From positions 204,892 to 268,891 of the forward strand of contig NZ_QOIM01000032.1 in assembly GCF_003323735.1 (NCBI RefSeq): 64,000 nt of DNA. The letters are read 5' to 3'. This stretch comes from Streptomyces reniochalinae (GTDB taxonomy: Bacteria > Actinomycetota > Actinomycetes > Streptomycetales > Streptomycetaceae). Positions 17,170 to 26,087 of this stretch are shown one piece after another. Each line of letters starts with the position of its first letter. Within the stretch, counting starts at the first letter, position 1. Position numbers and translations under genes: made by a program. The notes beneath the pieces were generated by a model, which worked only from the letters and a program-made list of their open reading frames with translations, had not been told where the DNA came from and ran no database searches.

Positions 17170-19980
17170 TCAGCCGACGCTGGAGTAGGCCACCACGCCC
17201 CGCAGCATGCCGTCGATCGCCTTGCGGGCGTTCCTGGCCACGGTGCCCGACGCCGGCGCCGCTGCGGCCAGTTGCCCGAGGACGTCGATGACCTGCTTGC
17301 ACCAGCGCACGAAGTCACCCGCGGGCATGTCGGCCTCGCGCAGCACCTCGTCCAGCCCCTGGCCCTCCGCCCAGCGGTACGCGGCCCAGGCGAAACCGAG
17401 GTCGGGTTCGCGCTGGCCGACGCCCTCGGCGGCGCTGAGGCGGTGGTCCTCCTCCAGCGCGTCCAGCCGCCCCCAGATGCGCACCATCTCACCCAGCGCG
17501 GCGCGGGCCCGGCCACCGGGCATCTTGGGCGGCAGCGCGTCGTCCCCGTTGCGCGCCTCGAAGACCAGAGCGGACACGCAGGCGGCCAGCTCCGCGGGCG
17601 GCAGCCCCTCCCACACGCCCTCGCGCAGGCACTCGGAAGCCAGCAGGTCCAGCTCGCCGTAGAGCCGGGCCAGCACCCGCCCGTCGTCGGTGACGTGATC
17701 TCCCGAGAGGTAGCCGAGCTCGGAGAGCAGGGAGTAGACCCGGTCGAAGGTGCGCGCGATGGTGTTCGTGCGCCCTTCGATGCGCCGCTCCAGCTGGCGG
17801 GTGTCGCGCCTGAGCCGCTGATAGCGCTCGGCCCATCGGGCGTGGTCCTCGCGCTCGTCGCACCCGTGGCAGGGGTGCTGGCGGATGGCCTTGCGCAGCC
17901 GCTCGATCTCGGGGTCGTCGGCGGCGGCCGAACGCTGCTTGCGGTGCCGCTCGGGCACGTGGTGGCCCGCCTTCGTGCGCAGCGCCGAGGCCAGATCCCG
18001 CCGCGACTGGGGGCTGCGCGCGTTGAACGACTTGGGAATCCGCATCCGCTCCAGCGGCTCGACAGGGACCGGGAAGTCGATCGGACCCAGCCGCTTGACC
18101 TGCCGCTGCGCCGTCAGCACCAGCGGGCGGGGCCCCTCGCTGCCGGCACCGCCGTCGTAGCCCCTGCGGTGCCCCGAGCCGCGGCCGCCGCCCACCCCCG
18201 GGTCCAGCACGAGGGCGAGCCCCGCGAACTTGCCGGTGGGCACGTGGATGACGTCACCCGGCTTGAGCCGCTCCAGCGCGGTGGCGGCCTGCGCGCGGCG
18301 CTGGTTGGCGCCCTGCTTGGCCAGCTCCGTCTCGCGGTCCTTGAGCTGCCTGCGCAGCCCCGCGTACTCCTCGAAGTCGCCCAGGTGGCAGGTCATGGAG
18401 GCGCGGTAGCCCGCCAGGCCCTCCTCGTTCTTCTGCACCTGCCGGGAGATGCCGACGACCGAGCGGTCGGCCTGGAACTGGGCGAACGACGTCTCCAGCA
18501 GCTCACGCGAGCGGTGCCTGCCGAACAGCGAGACGAGGTTGACCGCCATGTTGTACGACGGCTTGAAGGAGGACCGCAGCGGATACGTCCGCGCCCCGGC
18601 CAGACCCGCGAGCGCGCCCGGGTCCATGCCGCGCTGCCACAGCACCACGGCGTGGCCCTCGATGTCGATGCCGCGCCGGCCCGCGCGCCCCGTCAGCTGC
18701 GTGTACTCGCCCGGGGTGATGTCGGCGTGCTGTTCGCCGTTCCACTTGACCAGCTTCTCCAGCACCACCGAACGCGCCGGCATGTTGATGCCCAGCGCCA
18801 GCGTCTCGGTGGCGAAGACCGCCTTGACCAGCCCGCGGACGAACAGCTCCTCGACGACCTCCTTGAAGGTGGGCAGCATGCCCGCGTGGTGCGCGGCGAT
18901 GCCCCTCTCCAGGCCCTCCAGCCACTCGAAGTAGCCCAGAACGTGCAGGTCCTTGTCGGGGATGTCGCTGGTGCGCTCCTCGACGAGCTCGCGGACCCTC
19001 GCTCGGGCCGCGTTGTCGTTCAGCCGCAGCCCCGAGTACAGGCACTGCTGGACGGCGGCCTCGCAGCCCGCGCGGCTGAAGATGAAGGTGATGGCGGGGA
19101 GCAGCCCCTCCGCGTCGAGCCGGTCGATGACCTCGGGGCGGCTCGGCGTCCAGATCCTGGCGCGCTGGCGGCGCTCCCGCTCGCGGTCGGCCTCCCGCTG
19201 GGGCCGCCCTCTGCGGCGGTCGCGGGGCAGGCGGCTGTTCTCCATCCGGGCCATGCGCACCAGGTCGGGGTTGACCTCGCGCTTGTCCCGCGACTCCTCG
19301 AACAGGTCGTACATCCGCCGTCCGGCCAGCACGTGCTGCCACAGCGGCACCGGGCGCTCCTCGGAGACGATCACCTGGGTGTCGCCGCGCACGGTGTCCA
19401 GCCAGTCACCGAACTCCTCCGCGTTGGAGACCGTCGCCGACAGCGACACCAGGGTCACCGACGCCGGGAGGTGGATGATCACCTCTTCCCACACGGCGCC
19501 GCGGAAGCGGTCGGAGAGGTAGTGGACCTCGTCCATGACGACGTGGCCGAGGCCCAGCAGCGACTTGGAGCCCGCGTACAGCATGTTCCGCAGCACCTCG
19601 GTCGTCATCACGACGACGGGCGCCTCGGAGTTGACGCTGTTGTCACCGGTCAGCAGGCCGACCTTGTCGGAGCCGTACCGCTTGGCCAGGTCGTTGTACT
19701 TCTGGTTCGACAGCGCCTTGATGGGCGTCGTGTAGAAGCACTTGCGGCCCTCGGTGAGGGCCAGGTGGACGGCGAACTCGCCCACGATGGTCTTGCCTGA
19801 ACCGGTCGGCGCGGCGACCAGCACCCCCTTTCCTGCTTCGAGGGCTTGGCACGCCTCTATCTGGAAGGGGTCCAGATCGAAGTCGTACATGTCACGGAAG
19901 GGGGCGAGAGCGGTGGCCTGCTCCGCGGCTCGCTCGCGCGCCGCCGCGTACCGCTCTGCTGGGGACAGATCCTCGGTCAT
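17170..19980 (-). CDS. helY: DEAD/DEAH-box superfamily 2 helicase (HelY/Mtr4-Ski2-like)
   Basis: A 936-aa helicase. Walker A is APTGSGKT (about residues 57-64), motif II DEVHYLSD, motif III SAT, and motif VI in GRAGRRGID. The C-terminal DSHCT domain (SECLREGVWEGLPPAELAACVSALVFEAR region) is typical of Ski2/Mtr4 enzymes. An Arg/Gly-rich insertion in the middle is common in actinobacterial HelY. It probably unwinds RNA or RNA-DNA structures. ATG 19980 is chosen as the first Met before the conserved TEDLSPAERY start. It is the last gene of the leftward Tat-Paf block. Confidence 0.9.
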   Translation of the reverse strand: MTEDLSPAERYAAARERAAEQATALAPFRDMYDFDLDPFQIEACQALEAGKGVLVAAPTGSGKTIVGEFAVHLALTEGRKCFYTTPIKALSNQKYNDLAKRYGSDKVGLLTGDNSVNSEAPVVVMTTEVLRNMLYAGSKSLLGLGHVVMDEVHYLSDRFRGAVWEEVIIHLPASVTLVSLSATVSNAEEFGDWLDTVRGDTQVIVSEERPVPLWQHVLAGRRMYDLFEESRDKREVNPDLVRMARMENSRLPRDRRRGRPQREADRERERRQRARIWTPSRPEVIDRLDAEGLLPAITFIFSRAGCEAAVQQCLYSGLRLNDNAARARVRELVEERTSDIPDKDLHVLGYFEWLEGLERGIAAHHAGMLPTFKEVVEELFVRGLVKAVFATETLALGINMPARSVVLEKLVKWNGEQHADITPGEYTQLTGRAGRRGIDIEGHAVVLWQRGMDPGALAGLAGARTYPLRSSFKPSYNMAVNLVSLFGRHRSRELLETSFAQFQADRSVVGISRQVQKNEEGLAGYRASMTCHLGDFEEYAGLRRQLKDRETELAKQGANQRRAQAATALERLKPGDVIHVPTGKFAGLALVLDPGVGGGRGSGHRRGYDGGAGSEGPRPLVLTAQRQVKRLGPIDFPVPVEPLERMRIPKSFNARSPQSRRDLASALRTKAGHHVPERHRKQRSAAADDPEIERLRKAIRQHPCHGCDEREDHARWAERYQRLRRDTRQLERRIEGRTNTIARTFDRVYSLLSELGYLSGDHVTDDGRVLARLYGELDLLASECLREGVWEGLPPAELAACVSALVFEARNGDDALPPKMPGGRARAALGEMVRIWGRLDALEEDHRLSAAEGVGQREPDLGFAWAAYRWAEGQGLDEVLREADMPAGDFVRWCKQVIDVLGQLAAAAPASGTVARNARKAIDGMLRGVVAYSSVG

Positions 19981-20126
19981 CGTATGTACGAGCCTACCGG
20001 CCGCCCCCGACACAACTCACGATCTTTACCGGCTGATGGCACGTGGGCCGAGCCGGGCCGGGGCGCGCGACCGGTGGAGGGAGCGGCGCCCGGCCGAGGA
20101 CCGCCCGCGGACGGTCGGCGGTGCCG

Positions 20127-20212
20127 CCCGGGTCACAGGCGGACGGCGGCCCCGCCGCGCCGGTCACGGGCGATCGGCAGCCGTACCGTCCCGGTCACCG
20201 GCGGTCGGTGGT
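20127..20212. repeat. Three degenerate 31-bp direct repeats between tatC and the helicase
   Basis: GGTCAC followed by a GGCG-N-(A/T)CGGC-like tail recurs at 20131, 20162 and 20193, exactly 31 bases apart. The copies stand just after the tatC stop and upstream of the helicase promoter. Function unknown. Confidence 0.55.
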
Positions 20213-20215
20213 CGC

Positions 20216-21193
20216 TCAGGTGATGTCGTCGTAGCCGCCGCGCCGGGGTCCGTCGCCGTGACCCGTGTCCCCGCCGGTGTCGGGTTCGGCACCCGTGCGG
20301 GGCGCGGGCAGGCCGTCGGAGGCGCCGACGGTCTCCGGGGCGTGGTCGAGCGGGGCGGCCTCGTCGTCGTCGAGACCGGCGTAGGGGTTGTCGCGCTTGC
20401 GCCTGCGGTCGTTGAACAGGCAGATGCCGACCGCGCTGAAGTACAGCGCCACGATCGGCGCGGCGAGCGCCAGCATCGTCAGCGGGTCGCCCGTGGGGGT
20501 GGCGACGGCGGAGAAGACGGTGATCCCGATGACCATGCCGCGCCACCAGCCCAGGAGCCGCTTGCCGGTCAGCACACCGCCGAAGTTCAGCAGGACGAGC
20601 AGCAGCGGCAGCTCGAAGGCGAGCCCGAAAACGATCACCAGACGGGTGACGATGTTGAGGAAGTCGTCGAGCGGGATGAGGTTGCCCGCACCCTCGGGGC
20701 TGAAGTCCAGCAGCGTCTCGGCGGCCTTCGGCAGGATCAGGTAGGCGAGGTAGGCCCCGGCCACGAACAGCGGCACGCCGGCGCCCACGAAGGAGCGCGC
20801 GTAGCGCTTCTCGTGCTTGTGCAGCCCGGGGGCGAGAAAGCCCCACAGCTGGTGGAGCCAGATGGGCGAGGCGACGACGACGCCCGCGGTCAGCGCCACC
20901 TTCAGCATGATCGTGAAGGGGGCGATCAGGCCGTTGATGGTGATTTCGGCGCAGGTCTCGCCCTCCTTGGCGGCCTCTCCGAAACCCTTGCTGCACCCGA
21001 CCGACTCGCGCACCGGGTTCATCAGGAAGTCGGCGATCTGCTTGTAGTAGATCATCGCCACGATCGTGACGACGAGGATGGCCAGCACCGACTTCATGAG
21101 ACGGTTGCGCAACTCCCGCAGGTGGTCCGCGAGCGGCATGCGCCCCTCGGGATCCTTCTGCTGTTGACCCTGCTTACGGGCGGACTTGAGCAA
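20216..21193 (-). CDS. tatC: Twin-arginine translocase subunit TatC
   Basis: A 325-aa polytopic protein with six transmembrane segments. It has the conserved MPLADHLRELRNRL N-terminus, ASPIWLHQLWGFLAPGL in the periplasmic-loop region, and FGLAFELPLLLVLL followed by ATPTGDPLTM. TatC is the signal-recognition core of the Tat exporter of folded proteins. The start is a TTG at 21193 with GAGG upstream. The acidic 60-residue C-terminal tail is longer than in E. coli but usual for actinobacteria. tatA lies 98 bases upstream. Confidence 0.96.
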   Translation of the reverse strand: MLKSARKQGQQQKDPEGRMPLADHLRELRNRLMKSVLAILVVTIVAMIYYKQIADFLMNPVRESVGCSKGFGEAAKEGETCAEITINGLIAPFTIMLKVALTAGVVVASPIWLHQLWGFLAPGLHKHEKRYARSFVGAGVPLFVAGAYLAYLILPKAAETLLDFSPEGAGNLIPLDDFLNIVTRLVIVFGLAFELPLLLVLLNFGGVLTGKRLLGWWRGMVIGITVFSAVATPTGDPLTMLALAAPIVALYFSAVGICLFNDRRRKRDNPYAGLDDDEAAPLDHAPETVGASDGLPAPRTGAEPDTGGDTGHGDGPRRGGYDDIT

Positions 21194-21291
21194 CCCTGGT
21201 CCTCAGTCTCGAAGTGTCGGATAAGCGTGCTCCGCCGCCGCTCGGCCGGCACCGGGCGACGGACGGGAAGACGGTCGGCGCGCCTGGCCGC

Positions 21292-21579
21292 TCAGCTCTG
21301 CTTGGCCTGGTCGGCCGGCTCCGAGACGGGGCGCGAGGTCGCCACGTCGCCCGGCGCCGCCTGGATGGTCTTCGCCGTCGACTGGCTCGCGTCGCCACGC
21401 TTTTCCGTGTCGCTGTCGGAGGAGGAGCCTTCCTTCTTCATCTGCTTGGCTTCGCTCTTGAGGATGCGGGCCGACTTGCCGAGCGAACGGGCCATGTCCG
21501 GGAGCTTCTTGGCGCCGAACAGCAGCAGGATGACAAGGAGGATCAGAACGATCTCCATGGGCTTCAAACCTGCGATCAT
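21292..21579 (-). CDS. tatA: Twin-arginine translocase subunit TatA
   Basis: A 95-aa protein with one N-terminal transmembrane helix, the FGAKKLP hinge and an amphipathic helix ([23 protein letters not shown]), then a disordered polar tail. TatA polymerises to form the Tat pore with TatC. No TatB-like gene is in the window; in Streptomyces it lies elsewhere. Confidence 0.95.
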   Translation of the reverse strand: MIAGLKPMEIVLILLVILLLFGAKKLPDMARSLGKSARILKSEAKQMKKEGSSSDSDTEKRGDASQSTAKTIQAAPGDVATSRPVSEPADQAKQS

Positions 21580-21827
21580 GTGCCACTACCTTCTCGCCGG
21601 GCGGCGGGTTGCTGTACCTGCCGGATGAATCGGACTGGCTGCATCGTGCTGACGTGCCGAATCGATCGTAACCCTGCGGAGTGAACACCGGGCAATCCCC
21701 GTGCATCGACCCGATTGCGCGCTCCAGGCCGCATCGACGCGACATCAGGCAGCCTACCGCTCCTCCGCGCTCACCTGGAGACCGCCTGTACGACGGCGAT
21801 GTCCGCGACGTCTCGCGGCCCCTGCGG

Positions 21828-22058
21828 CTACCTTCCCTCCGGGTCCTCGGCGCCGCCCGTGCCCGGCCCGCGGCCACCGCGCGCCGCCAGCGGAAGCGCC
21901 GCGCGCTCCAGATTCTGAGCCGCTCGTGTGATCCGCTCCGAGCTGTCACCGACGGCTCGCGAGAAGCGCCGCACCTCCAGTCCCACACGGACGGCGAGGA
22001 CTCCGAGGACGGCGATCCCGCAGAACGCGAGCGCCAGGAAGAACATCGGCCAGAGCAT
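21828..22058 (-). CDS. Small single-pass membrane protein, unknown function
   Basis: A 76-aa protein: one N-terminal transmembrane helix (FFLALAFCGIAVLGVLAVRV), then a basic/amphipathic stretch with a heptad-like pattern (VGDSSERITRAAQNLERAALPL) and a Gly/Pro-rich end. The shape resembles small tail-anchored DUF948-type proteins, but I do not recognise it firmly. It lies between pafC and tatA in the same direction. Confidence 0.65.
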   Translation of the reverse strand: MLWPMFFLALAFCGIAVLGVLAVRVGLEVRRFSRAVGDSSERITRAAQNLERAALPLAARGGRGPGTGGAEDPEGR

Positions 22059-22166
22059 GCCCGCCAGCTTAGGCCGTCACCGAGGGCCTGCCGAATCACC
22101 GCTTCCGCCTCCCGGCAGCCGCCCCTCCGCGGGCCGGCGACCCGGGAGCGGGGCCCACACCACGGC

Positions 22167-23129
22167 CTACGCGTCGTACGCGGCCAGTGCCTTCCCGGCG
22201 GCCTCCCGGGCGCTCGCGGCCAGGTCCGCCGGGGCCGTGATGCGCCCGTCGCGCCCCAGCCTCAGGGCCAGGCGGCGCAGGGAGGCGGGATCCGGCGTGC
22301 GCAGGGTGATGCGCAGACCACCGTCGGGCAGTTCCTCCGCGCTGTCGTACGGGTAGTACTCGGCGACCCAGCGCCCGCCGGGCCCCACCTCGACGACGAC
22401 CTCCGGATCGGTGGCTGCGGGCTGCACGAGCCCGGCGCTCAGGTCGCGGGGCTCTATCGGCGGCGGATCGGCCCGCTCGTCCAGCAGTTCGATCTCGGCG
22501 ACCCGGTCGAGCCGGAAGGTGCGCCGCGCCTCGGAGAGGCGGCACCAGGCCTCGACGTAGGTGTGGCCGACGGCGAAGAGGCGGATCGGGTCGACCTCGC
22601 GCTCGGTCAGCTCGTCCCTGGCCGGCGAGTAGTACTTGATCCACAGCCTGCGGCGCTCGGCGATGGCCCGGTCGACGTCGGCGAAGACGCCGCCCTCCGA
22701 CTCGAAGGTGACCGACAGCCGGGCGCTGGCGCCCGCGGTCTCCCCCGCGGCCGACTCCAGTTTGGCGGTGGCCCGCTGGAGCGCGTCACGGTCGCTCTCG
22801 CGCAGCCCCGGGAGGGTGGCCACGGCGCGGGCCGCGACCAGCAGCGCGGTGGCCTCGTCCGCGGCCAGCCGCAGCGGCTGGGCGGTGTCGGCACCCAGCG
22901 CGTCGGAGTTGCGCCACCAGATGCGCTCGCCATCGGTGTCGATCTCCAGCAGGTCCCCGCCGCGGAAGCTCGTACCGCACATGGGCAGCACGTTCAGATC
23001 GGAGATCAGCTCGTCGGCGCTGATGCCGAACGCGCGTGCGACCTCCTCGACCCTGGCCCCCGGACGGTCCTTGAGGTAGGTGACCAGCGAGAGCATCCTG
23101 CGGGTCTGATCGATCGCGTTCACAGCCAT
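22167..23129 (-). CDS. pafC: WYL-domain transcriptional regulator PafC
   Basis: A 320-aa protein with an N-terminal winged-helix domain (RMLSLVTYLKDRPGARVEEVARAFG) and a WYL ligand domain (RLWIKYYSPARDELTEREVDPIRLF) plus a C-terminal WCX segment. In mycobacteria PafB and PafC act together as the SOS-independent DNA-damage activator and share an operon with pafA. It follows pafB by 15 bases, within which lies its SD. Confidence 0.92.
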   Translation of the reverse strand: MAVNAIDQTRRMLSLVTYLKDRPGARVEEVARAFGISADELISDLNVLPMCGTSFRGGDLLEIDTDGERIWWRNSDALGADTAQPLRLAADEATALLVAARAVATLPGLRESDRDALQRATAKLESAAGETAGASARLSVTFESEGGVFADVDRAIAERRRLWIKYYSPARDELTEREVDPIRLFAVGHTYVEAWCRLSEARRTFRLDRVAEIELLDERADPPPIEPRDLSAGLVQPAATDPEVVVEVGPGGRWVAEYYPYDSAEELPDGGLRITLRTPDPASLRRLALRLGRDGRITAPADLAASAREAAGKALAAYDA

Positions 23130-23144
23130 GCGGCTCTCCTCCCC

Positions 23145-24161
23145 TCAGCCCTTGGCGACGGCGCGCAGCCGGTCGATGACGTCGGCACGCAGCTCGGCGG
23201 GTTCCAGCACGACGACGTCGGGGCCGAACTCCACCAGCCAGGCGTCCAGCCCGTGCCCGTACGGAATCTCCAACTCGTCCCACCCGGATCCGAGTTTCCG
23301 GGTGGCGAGCGCCCGGGCGCGCAGCGGGTAGCCCGCGCCCTCCCTCAGCTTGATGCGGGCGGTGCTGGTGGCTCCCTCACCCGCCCAGCGCTCCACCGTC
23401 TCCCGCACCGTCACCTGATCGGGTACGGCAGCGGAGAAGGCGCCGGTCCGCGAGCGGACGGGGCCGGTGATCCGGGAGAGGCGGAAGACCCGCTCGTCCT
23501 GCCGGCCCCGGTCCCAGCCCGCGAGATACCAGTGCCCGCGCCAGCACTCCAGCGTCCAGGGCTCGACCTGGCGCCGTTCGGAGCGGGCGGCGTTGGACTT
23601 GCGGTAGTCGAACACGACGGGGCGGCGGTCGCGGCAGGCGAGCATGAGCGGCTCGAACGCGGCCTCCCGCGCGGGGATGTGCGGCTCCAGCGTGCCGAGC
23701 TGGCGCTCCCCGCCCTGCTCGGGGATGGCCCCGGGCGGCATACCGCCCGCGGCGTGCAGCTTTTGCAAGGCCCCGCTGGCCGCGGCCGCGAGGCGGGCCT
23801 GCTGCCAGACGCGGGCGGCGAGCCCCAGCGCGGTGGCCTCGGCGGCGTCCAGGGCCAGCGGCGGAAGGCGGTTGCTGTCGCGGCGGGCGACGTAGGCGGT
23901 CTCCCCGTCCACGTTCTCGACGGTGTCGATGACCAGGCCCAGCTCACGCAGGTCGTCCTTGTCCCGTTCGAACATGCGGCTGAAGGACTCGGCGGAGCCG
24001 GTGGCGCCCTCACCGCCCGAGGCCGCACCGGCCTCTCCCGAGCCGAAGGCCTCGACATAGGCCTCGATGGAGGCGCGCAGCTCCCGTTTGGTGAGCGGGC
24101 GGCGGGCCCCCAGCAGGCACAGCGCCAGATTCATCAGCCGCTCGGCCTTGGCAATCGCCAT
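23145..24161 (-). CDS. pafB: WYL-domain transcriptional regulator PafB
   Basis: A 338-aa partner of PafC with the same architecture: winged helix (ERLMNLALCLLGARRPLTKRELRA), WYL domain (RRPVVFDYRKSN, VEPWTLECWRGHWYLAGWD) and a WCX C-terminus. ATG 24161 has GAGGG just before it and gives the family's MAIAKAERLMNL start; an in-frame start at 24230 is unlikely. A Gly/Ala/Glu-rich insertion near residues 45-65 separates the HTH from the middle domain. Confidence 0.93.
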   Translation of the reverse strand: MAIAKAERLMNLALCLLGARRPLTKRELRASIEAYVEAFGSGEAGAASGGEGATGSAESFSRMFERDKDDLRELGLVIDTVENVDGETAYVARRDSNRLPPLALDAAEATALGLAARVWQQARLAAAASGALQKLHAAGGMPPGAIPEQGGERQLGTLEPHIPAREAAFEPLMLACRDRRPVVFDYRKSNAARSERRQVEPWTLECWRGHWYLAGWDRGRQDERVFRLSRITGPVRSRTGAFSAAVPDQVTVRETVERWAGEGATSTARIKLREGAGYPLRARALATRKLGSGWDELEIPYGHGLDAWLVEFGPDVVVLEPAELRADVIDRLRAVAKG

Positions 24162-24232
24162 GGGTACCCTCGTGCCCTCTCTCATGCTCTTCTGGACCCT
24201 TGACCGTACCGTCGGCGCGGCCGTCGACAAAA

Positions 24233-24265
24233 GCCGGGAGCCCCGCGAGGTGCGGGACTCCCGGC
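24233..24265 (-). terminator. Hairpin after the cytoplasmic FKBP gene
   Basis: A 14-base stem with one mismatch (GCCGGGAG.CCCGC against GCGGG.CTCCCGGC) between the FKBP stop and pafB. It may reduce read-through into pafBC. Confidence 0.6.
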
Positions 24266-24320
24266 CCGTGTGGTAGCGACGCCCGTTTCCGACCGCCGCT
24301 TCCCTGGTGTTTCTCTGCTG

Positions 24321-24695
24321 TCAGACGGCGATGAGGTCGCAGACGAAGATCAGCGTCTCGCCCGGCTTGATCCGCCCGCCACCCGCGCCGGTGTCACCGT
24401 AGGCGAGGTGGGCGGGGATCGTCAGCCGACGGCGACCGCCGACCTTCATGCCCTGGACGCCCTTGTCCCACCCCTCGATGACCTGGCCTGCGCCGAGCTG
24501 GAACTGGAGCGGCTTGCCGCGGTTCCAGCTGGCGTCGAACTCCTCACCCGAGGAGAAGGAGACGCCCACGTAGTGCACGGAGACGTTGTCGCCGGCCTTG
24601 GCCTCGGCTCCTTCGCCCTCCCACAGGTCCTGGATCTCCAGGTCGGCGGGCGGGGCGCCCTCGGGGAAATCGACCTCGGGCTTGTCGATGCTCAC
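24321..24695 (-). CDS. FKBP-type peptidyl-prolyl cis-trans isomerase (cytoplasmic)
   Basis: A 124-aa single FKBP domain. VSVHYVGVSFSSGEEFDASW, VIEGWDKGVQGMKVGGRRRL and the final TLIFVCDLIAV cover the active-site aromatics and hinge. GTG 24695 has AGGAG 8 bases upstream and gives a start (SIDKPEVDFP) usual for actinobacterial FKBPs. It should speed proline isomerisation during folding. Confidence 0.93.
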   Translation of the reverse strand: MSIDKPEVDFPEGAPPADLEIQDLWEGEGAEAKAGDNVSVHYVGVSFSSGEEFDASWNRGKPLQFQLGAGQVIEGWDKGVQGMKVGGRRRLTIPAHLAYGDTGAGGGRIKPGETLIFVCDLIAV

Positions 24696-24826
24696 GAAAT
24701 TGCTCCTACGAACGAATCTGCGGGACAACCGCGCCAGTCTGCCACGGACGTGGCCGCGTCGCGCAGACCGGCCGGACCGGTGCGAGCGGTCACCTCACGG
24801 CGAGGCGGTCACTTCACCTGAGGCGG

Positions 24827-25807
24827 TCACTTCACCTCGAGGATGTCGACCGAGAAGACGACACCGTCCTTGAACTGCTTGCGCTGTTCCTTGGGGAACT
24901 CGCTCTGCGGCACCGAGACCACCACGCGGCTGCCCGCCTTGGCGCCCTTGAGGCCCTTGCCCCAGCCGGGGATCTGCGCGACCGGGATCTCCTGCGGCGC
25001 GCCGCCCTGTGCCCAGGTGTCGTCGAGCTGCTTGCCGCCCTTCCACGCCTTGGCCGTGAAGTGGGTGAGGATGGTGCTCTTCTCGTCGACCGACTTCTTG
25101 CCGTCGCCCTTGACGACGGTCTCGCTGATCAGCTCGTCCGGGGCCTCGTCCTTGCCCTTGGGCATCTCGATCGACGGCGCCTTGTCCTTGTCGACCTTCG
25201 TGCTGACCTTGGGCAGCTGCGAGTTCTGGGGCTTGTCCACGGGCTTGCCGTCGATCTTATTCGGCGCGATCTTCTCCAGGTCCACGACGAAGACCAGCGT
25301 GGAGTTGCCGGGGATCGTGGGCGGCTGGCCCTTCTTGCCGTAGCCCTTGTTCGGCGGGGCGACGATCTCGACCCGGCTGCCGATCTTCTTGCCGACCAGC
25401 GCCTCGTCCCAGCCCTTGATGACCTTGCCCGTGCCGATCTGGAAGGTGGCGGGGGCCTTGCGCTTCCAGCTGCTGTCGAACTCCTTGCCGTTCCACAGCT
25501 GGCCCACGTAGTGCGCGCTGACCGCGTCGCCCTTGCGGACCTTCTGCCCGTCGCCGCTCTTGAGCACCTGCGTCTTCAGGTCGGACGGCGGGTCGCCGGC
25601 CCCCTTGTCGATCTTGGGTTTCTTGCCCCACGACCCGCTGACGGACGGGGGCTTGGAGTCGGACCCGTCGTCGTCTGAGCAGGCCGCCACCGAGACGGCG
25701 AGCAACGGTACGGCCACGAGCGCGGCGATGCGGCGCGTGCCCTTCCTCGAAAGGGCCCGGGAGGCTCGGGGGGTACGGGGGTTCGAGCCCCCGGCAAAAT
25801 GCAACAT
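24827..25807 (-). CDS. FKBP-type isomerase lipoprotein with two FKBP-like domains
   Basis: About 326 aa. An N-terminal signal ends in the lipobox LLAVSVAAC, so the mature protein is membrane-anchored outside the cell. The first FKBP domain (SAHYVGQLWNGKEFDSSW, VIKGWDEALVGKKIGSRVEI, STLVFVVDL) is complete. The second (ILTHFTAKAWKGGKQLDDTW, IPGWGKGLKGAKAGSRVVVSV) is more diverged. ATG 25807 or GTG 25816 are the only reasonable starts; both give an unusual stretch of about 30 residues before the hydrophobic core. Confidence 0.9.
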   Translation of the reverse strand: MLHFAGGSNPRTPRASRALSRKGTRRIAALVAVPLLAVSVAACSDDDGSDSKPPSVSGSWGKKPKIDKGAGDPPSDLKTQVLKSGDGQKVRKGDAVSAHYVGQLWNGKEFDSSWKRKAPATFQIGTGKVIKGWDEALVGKKIGSRVEIVAPPNKGYGKKGQPPTIPGNSTLVFVVDLEKIAPNKIDGKPVDKPQNSQLPKVSTKVDKDKAPSIEMPKGKDEAPDELISETVVKGDGKKSVDEKSTILTHFTAKAWKGGKQLDDTWAQGGAPQEIPVAQIPGWGKGLKGAKAGSRVVVSVPQSEFPKEQRKQFKDGVVFSVDILEVK

Positions 25808-25980
25808 GTATTCCACTCGCGGGTTCAGGGGTGTGCGTACGGTGCCTCAGCCTACGACCCGGCAACGAGGCCGCCACCGCCGACGACACGGCACACTCCC
25901 GCCACCTGTCAACGCCAGGCTGACCGGGAGCGCCTCAGGACGCTCGGAAGAGACCCGATCCGCCCTCCACCTGCGCGCGA

Positions 25981-26006
25981 GCGCGCGGCCGTGCCAGGCC
26001 GCGCGC
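25981..26006 (-). terminator. Hairpin after pafA
   Basis: GCGCGCGGCC (25981-25990) pairs with GGCCGCGCGC (25997-26006) around six bases, 82 bases beyond the pafA stop. The rest of the 25817-26087 gap holds no visible gene and must carry the FKBP promoter. Confidence 0.6.
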
Positions 26007-26087
26007 CCCACGGAGCGCACGCGAGGAGACGTCCGTCACACTCAGGTGGCATGCGCGACGCCAGCGCCCTCGGCGCGCATGCTCACG

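Noticed and set aside
16867..19800. 977-codon open frame opposite the helicase
   Set aside because: Antisense shadow of HelY; composition not protein-like.
25740..25800. Complete tRNA gene at the T-arm-like hairpin
   Set aside because: No matching 5' acceptor strand, D-arm or anticodon arm upstream.
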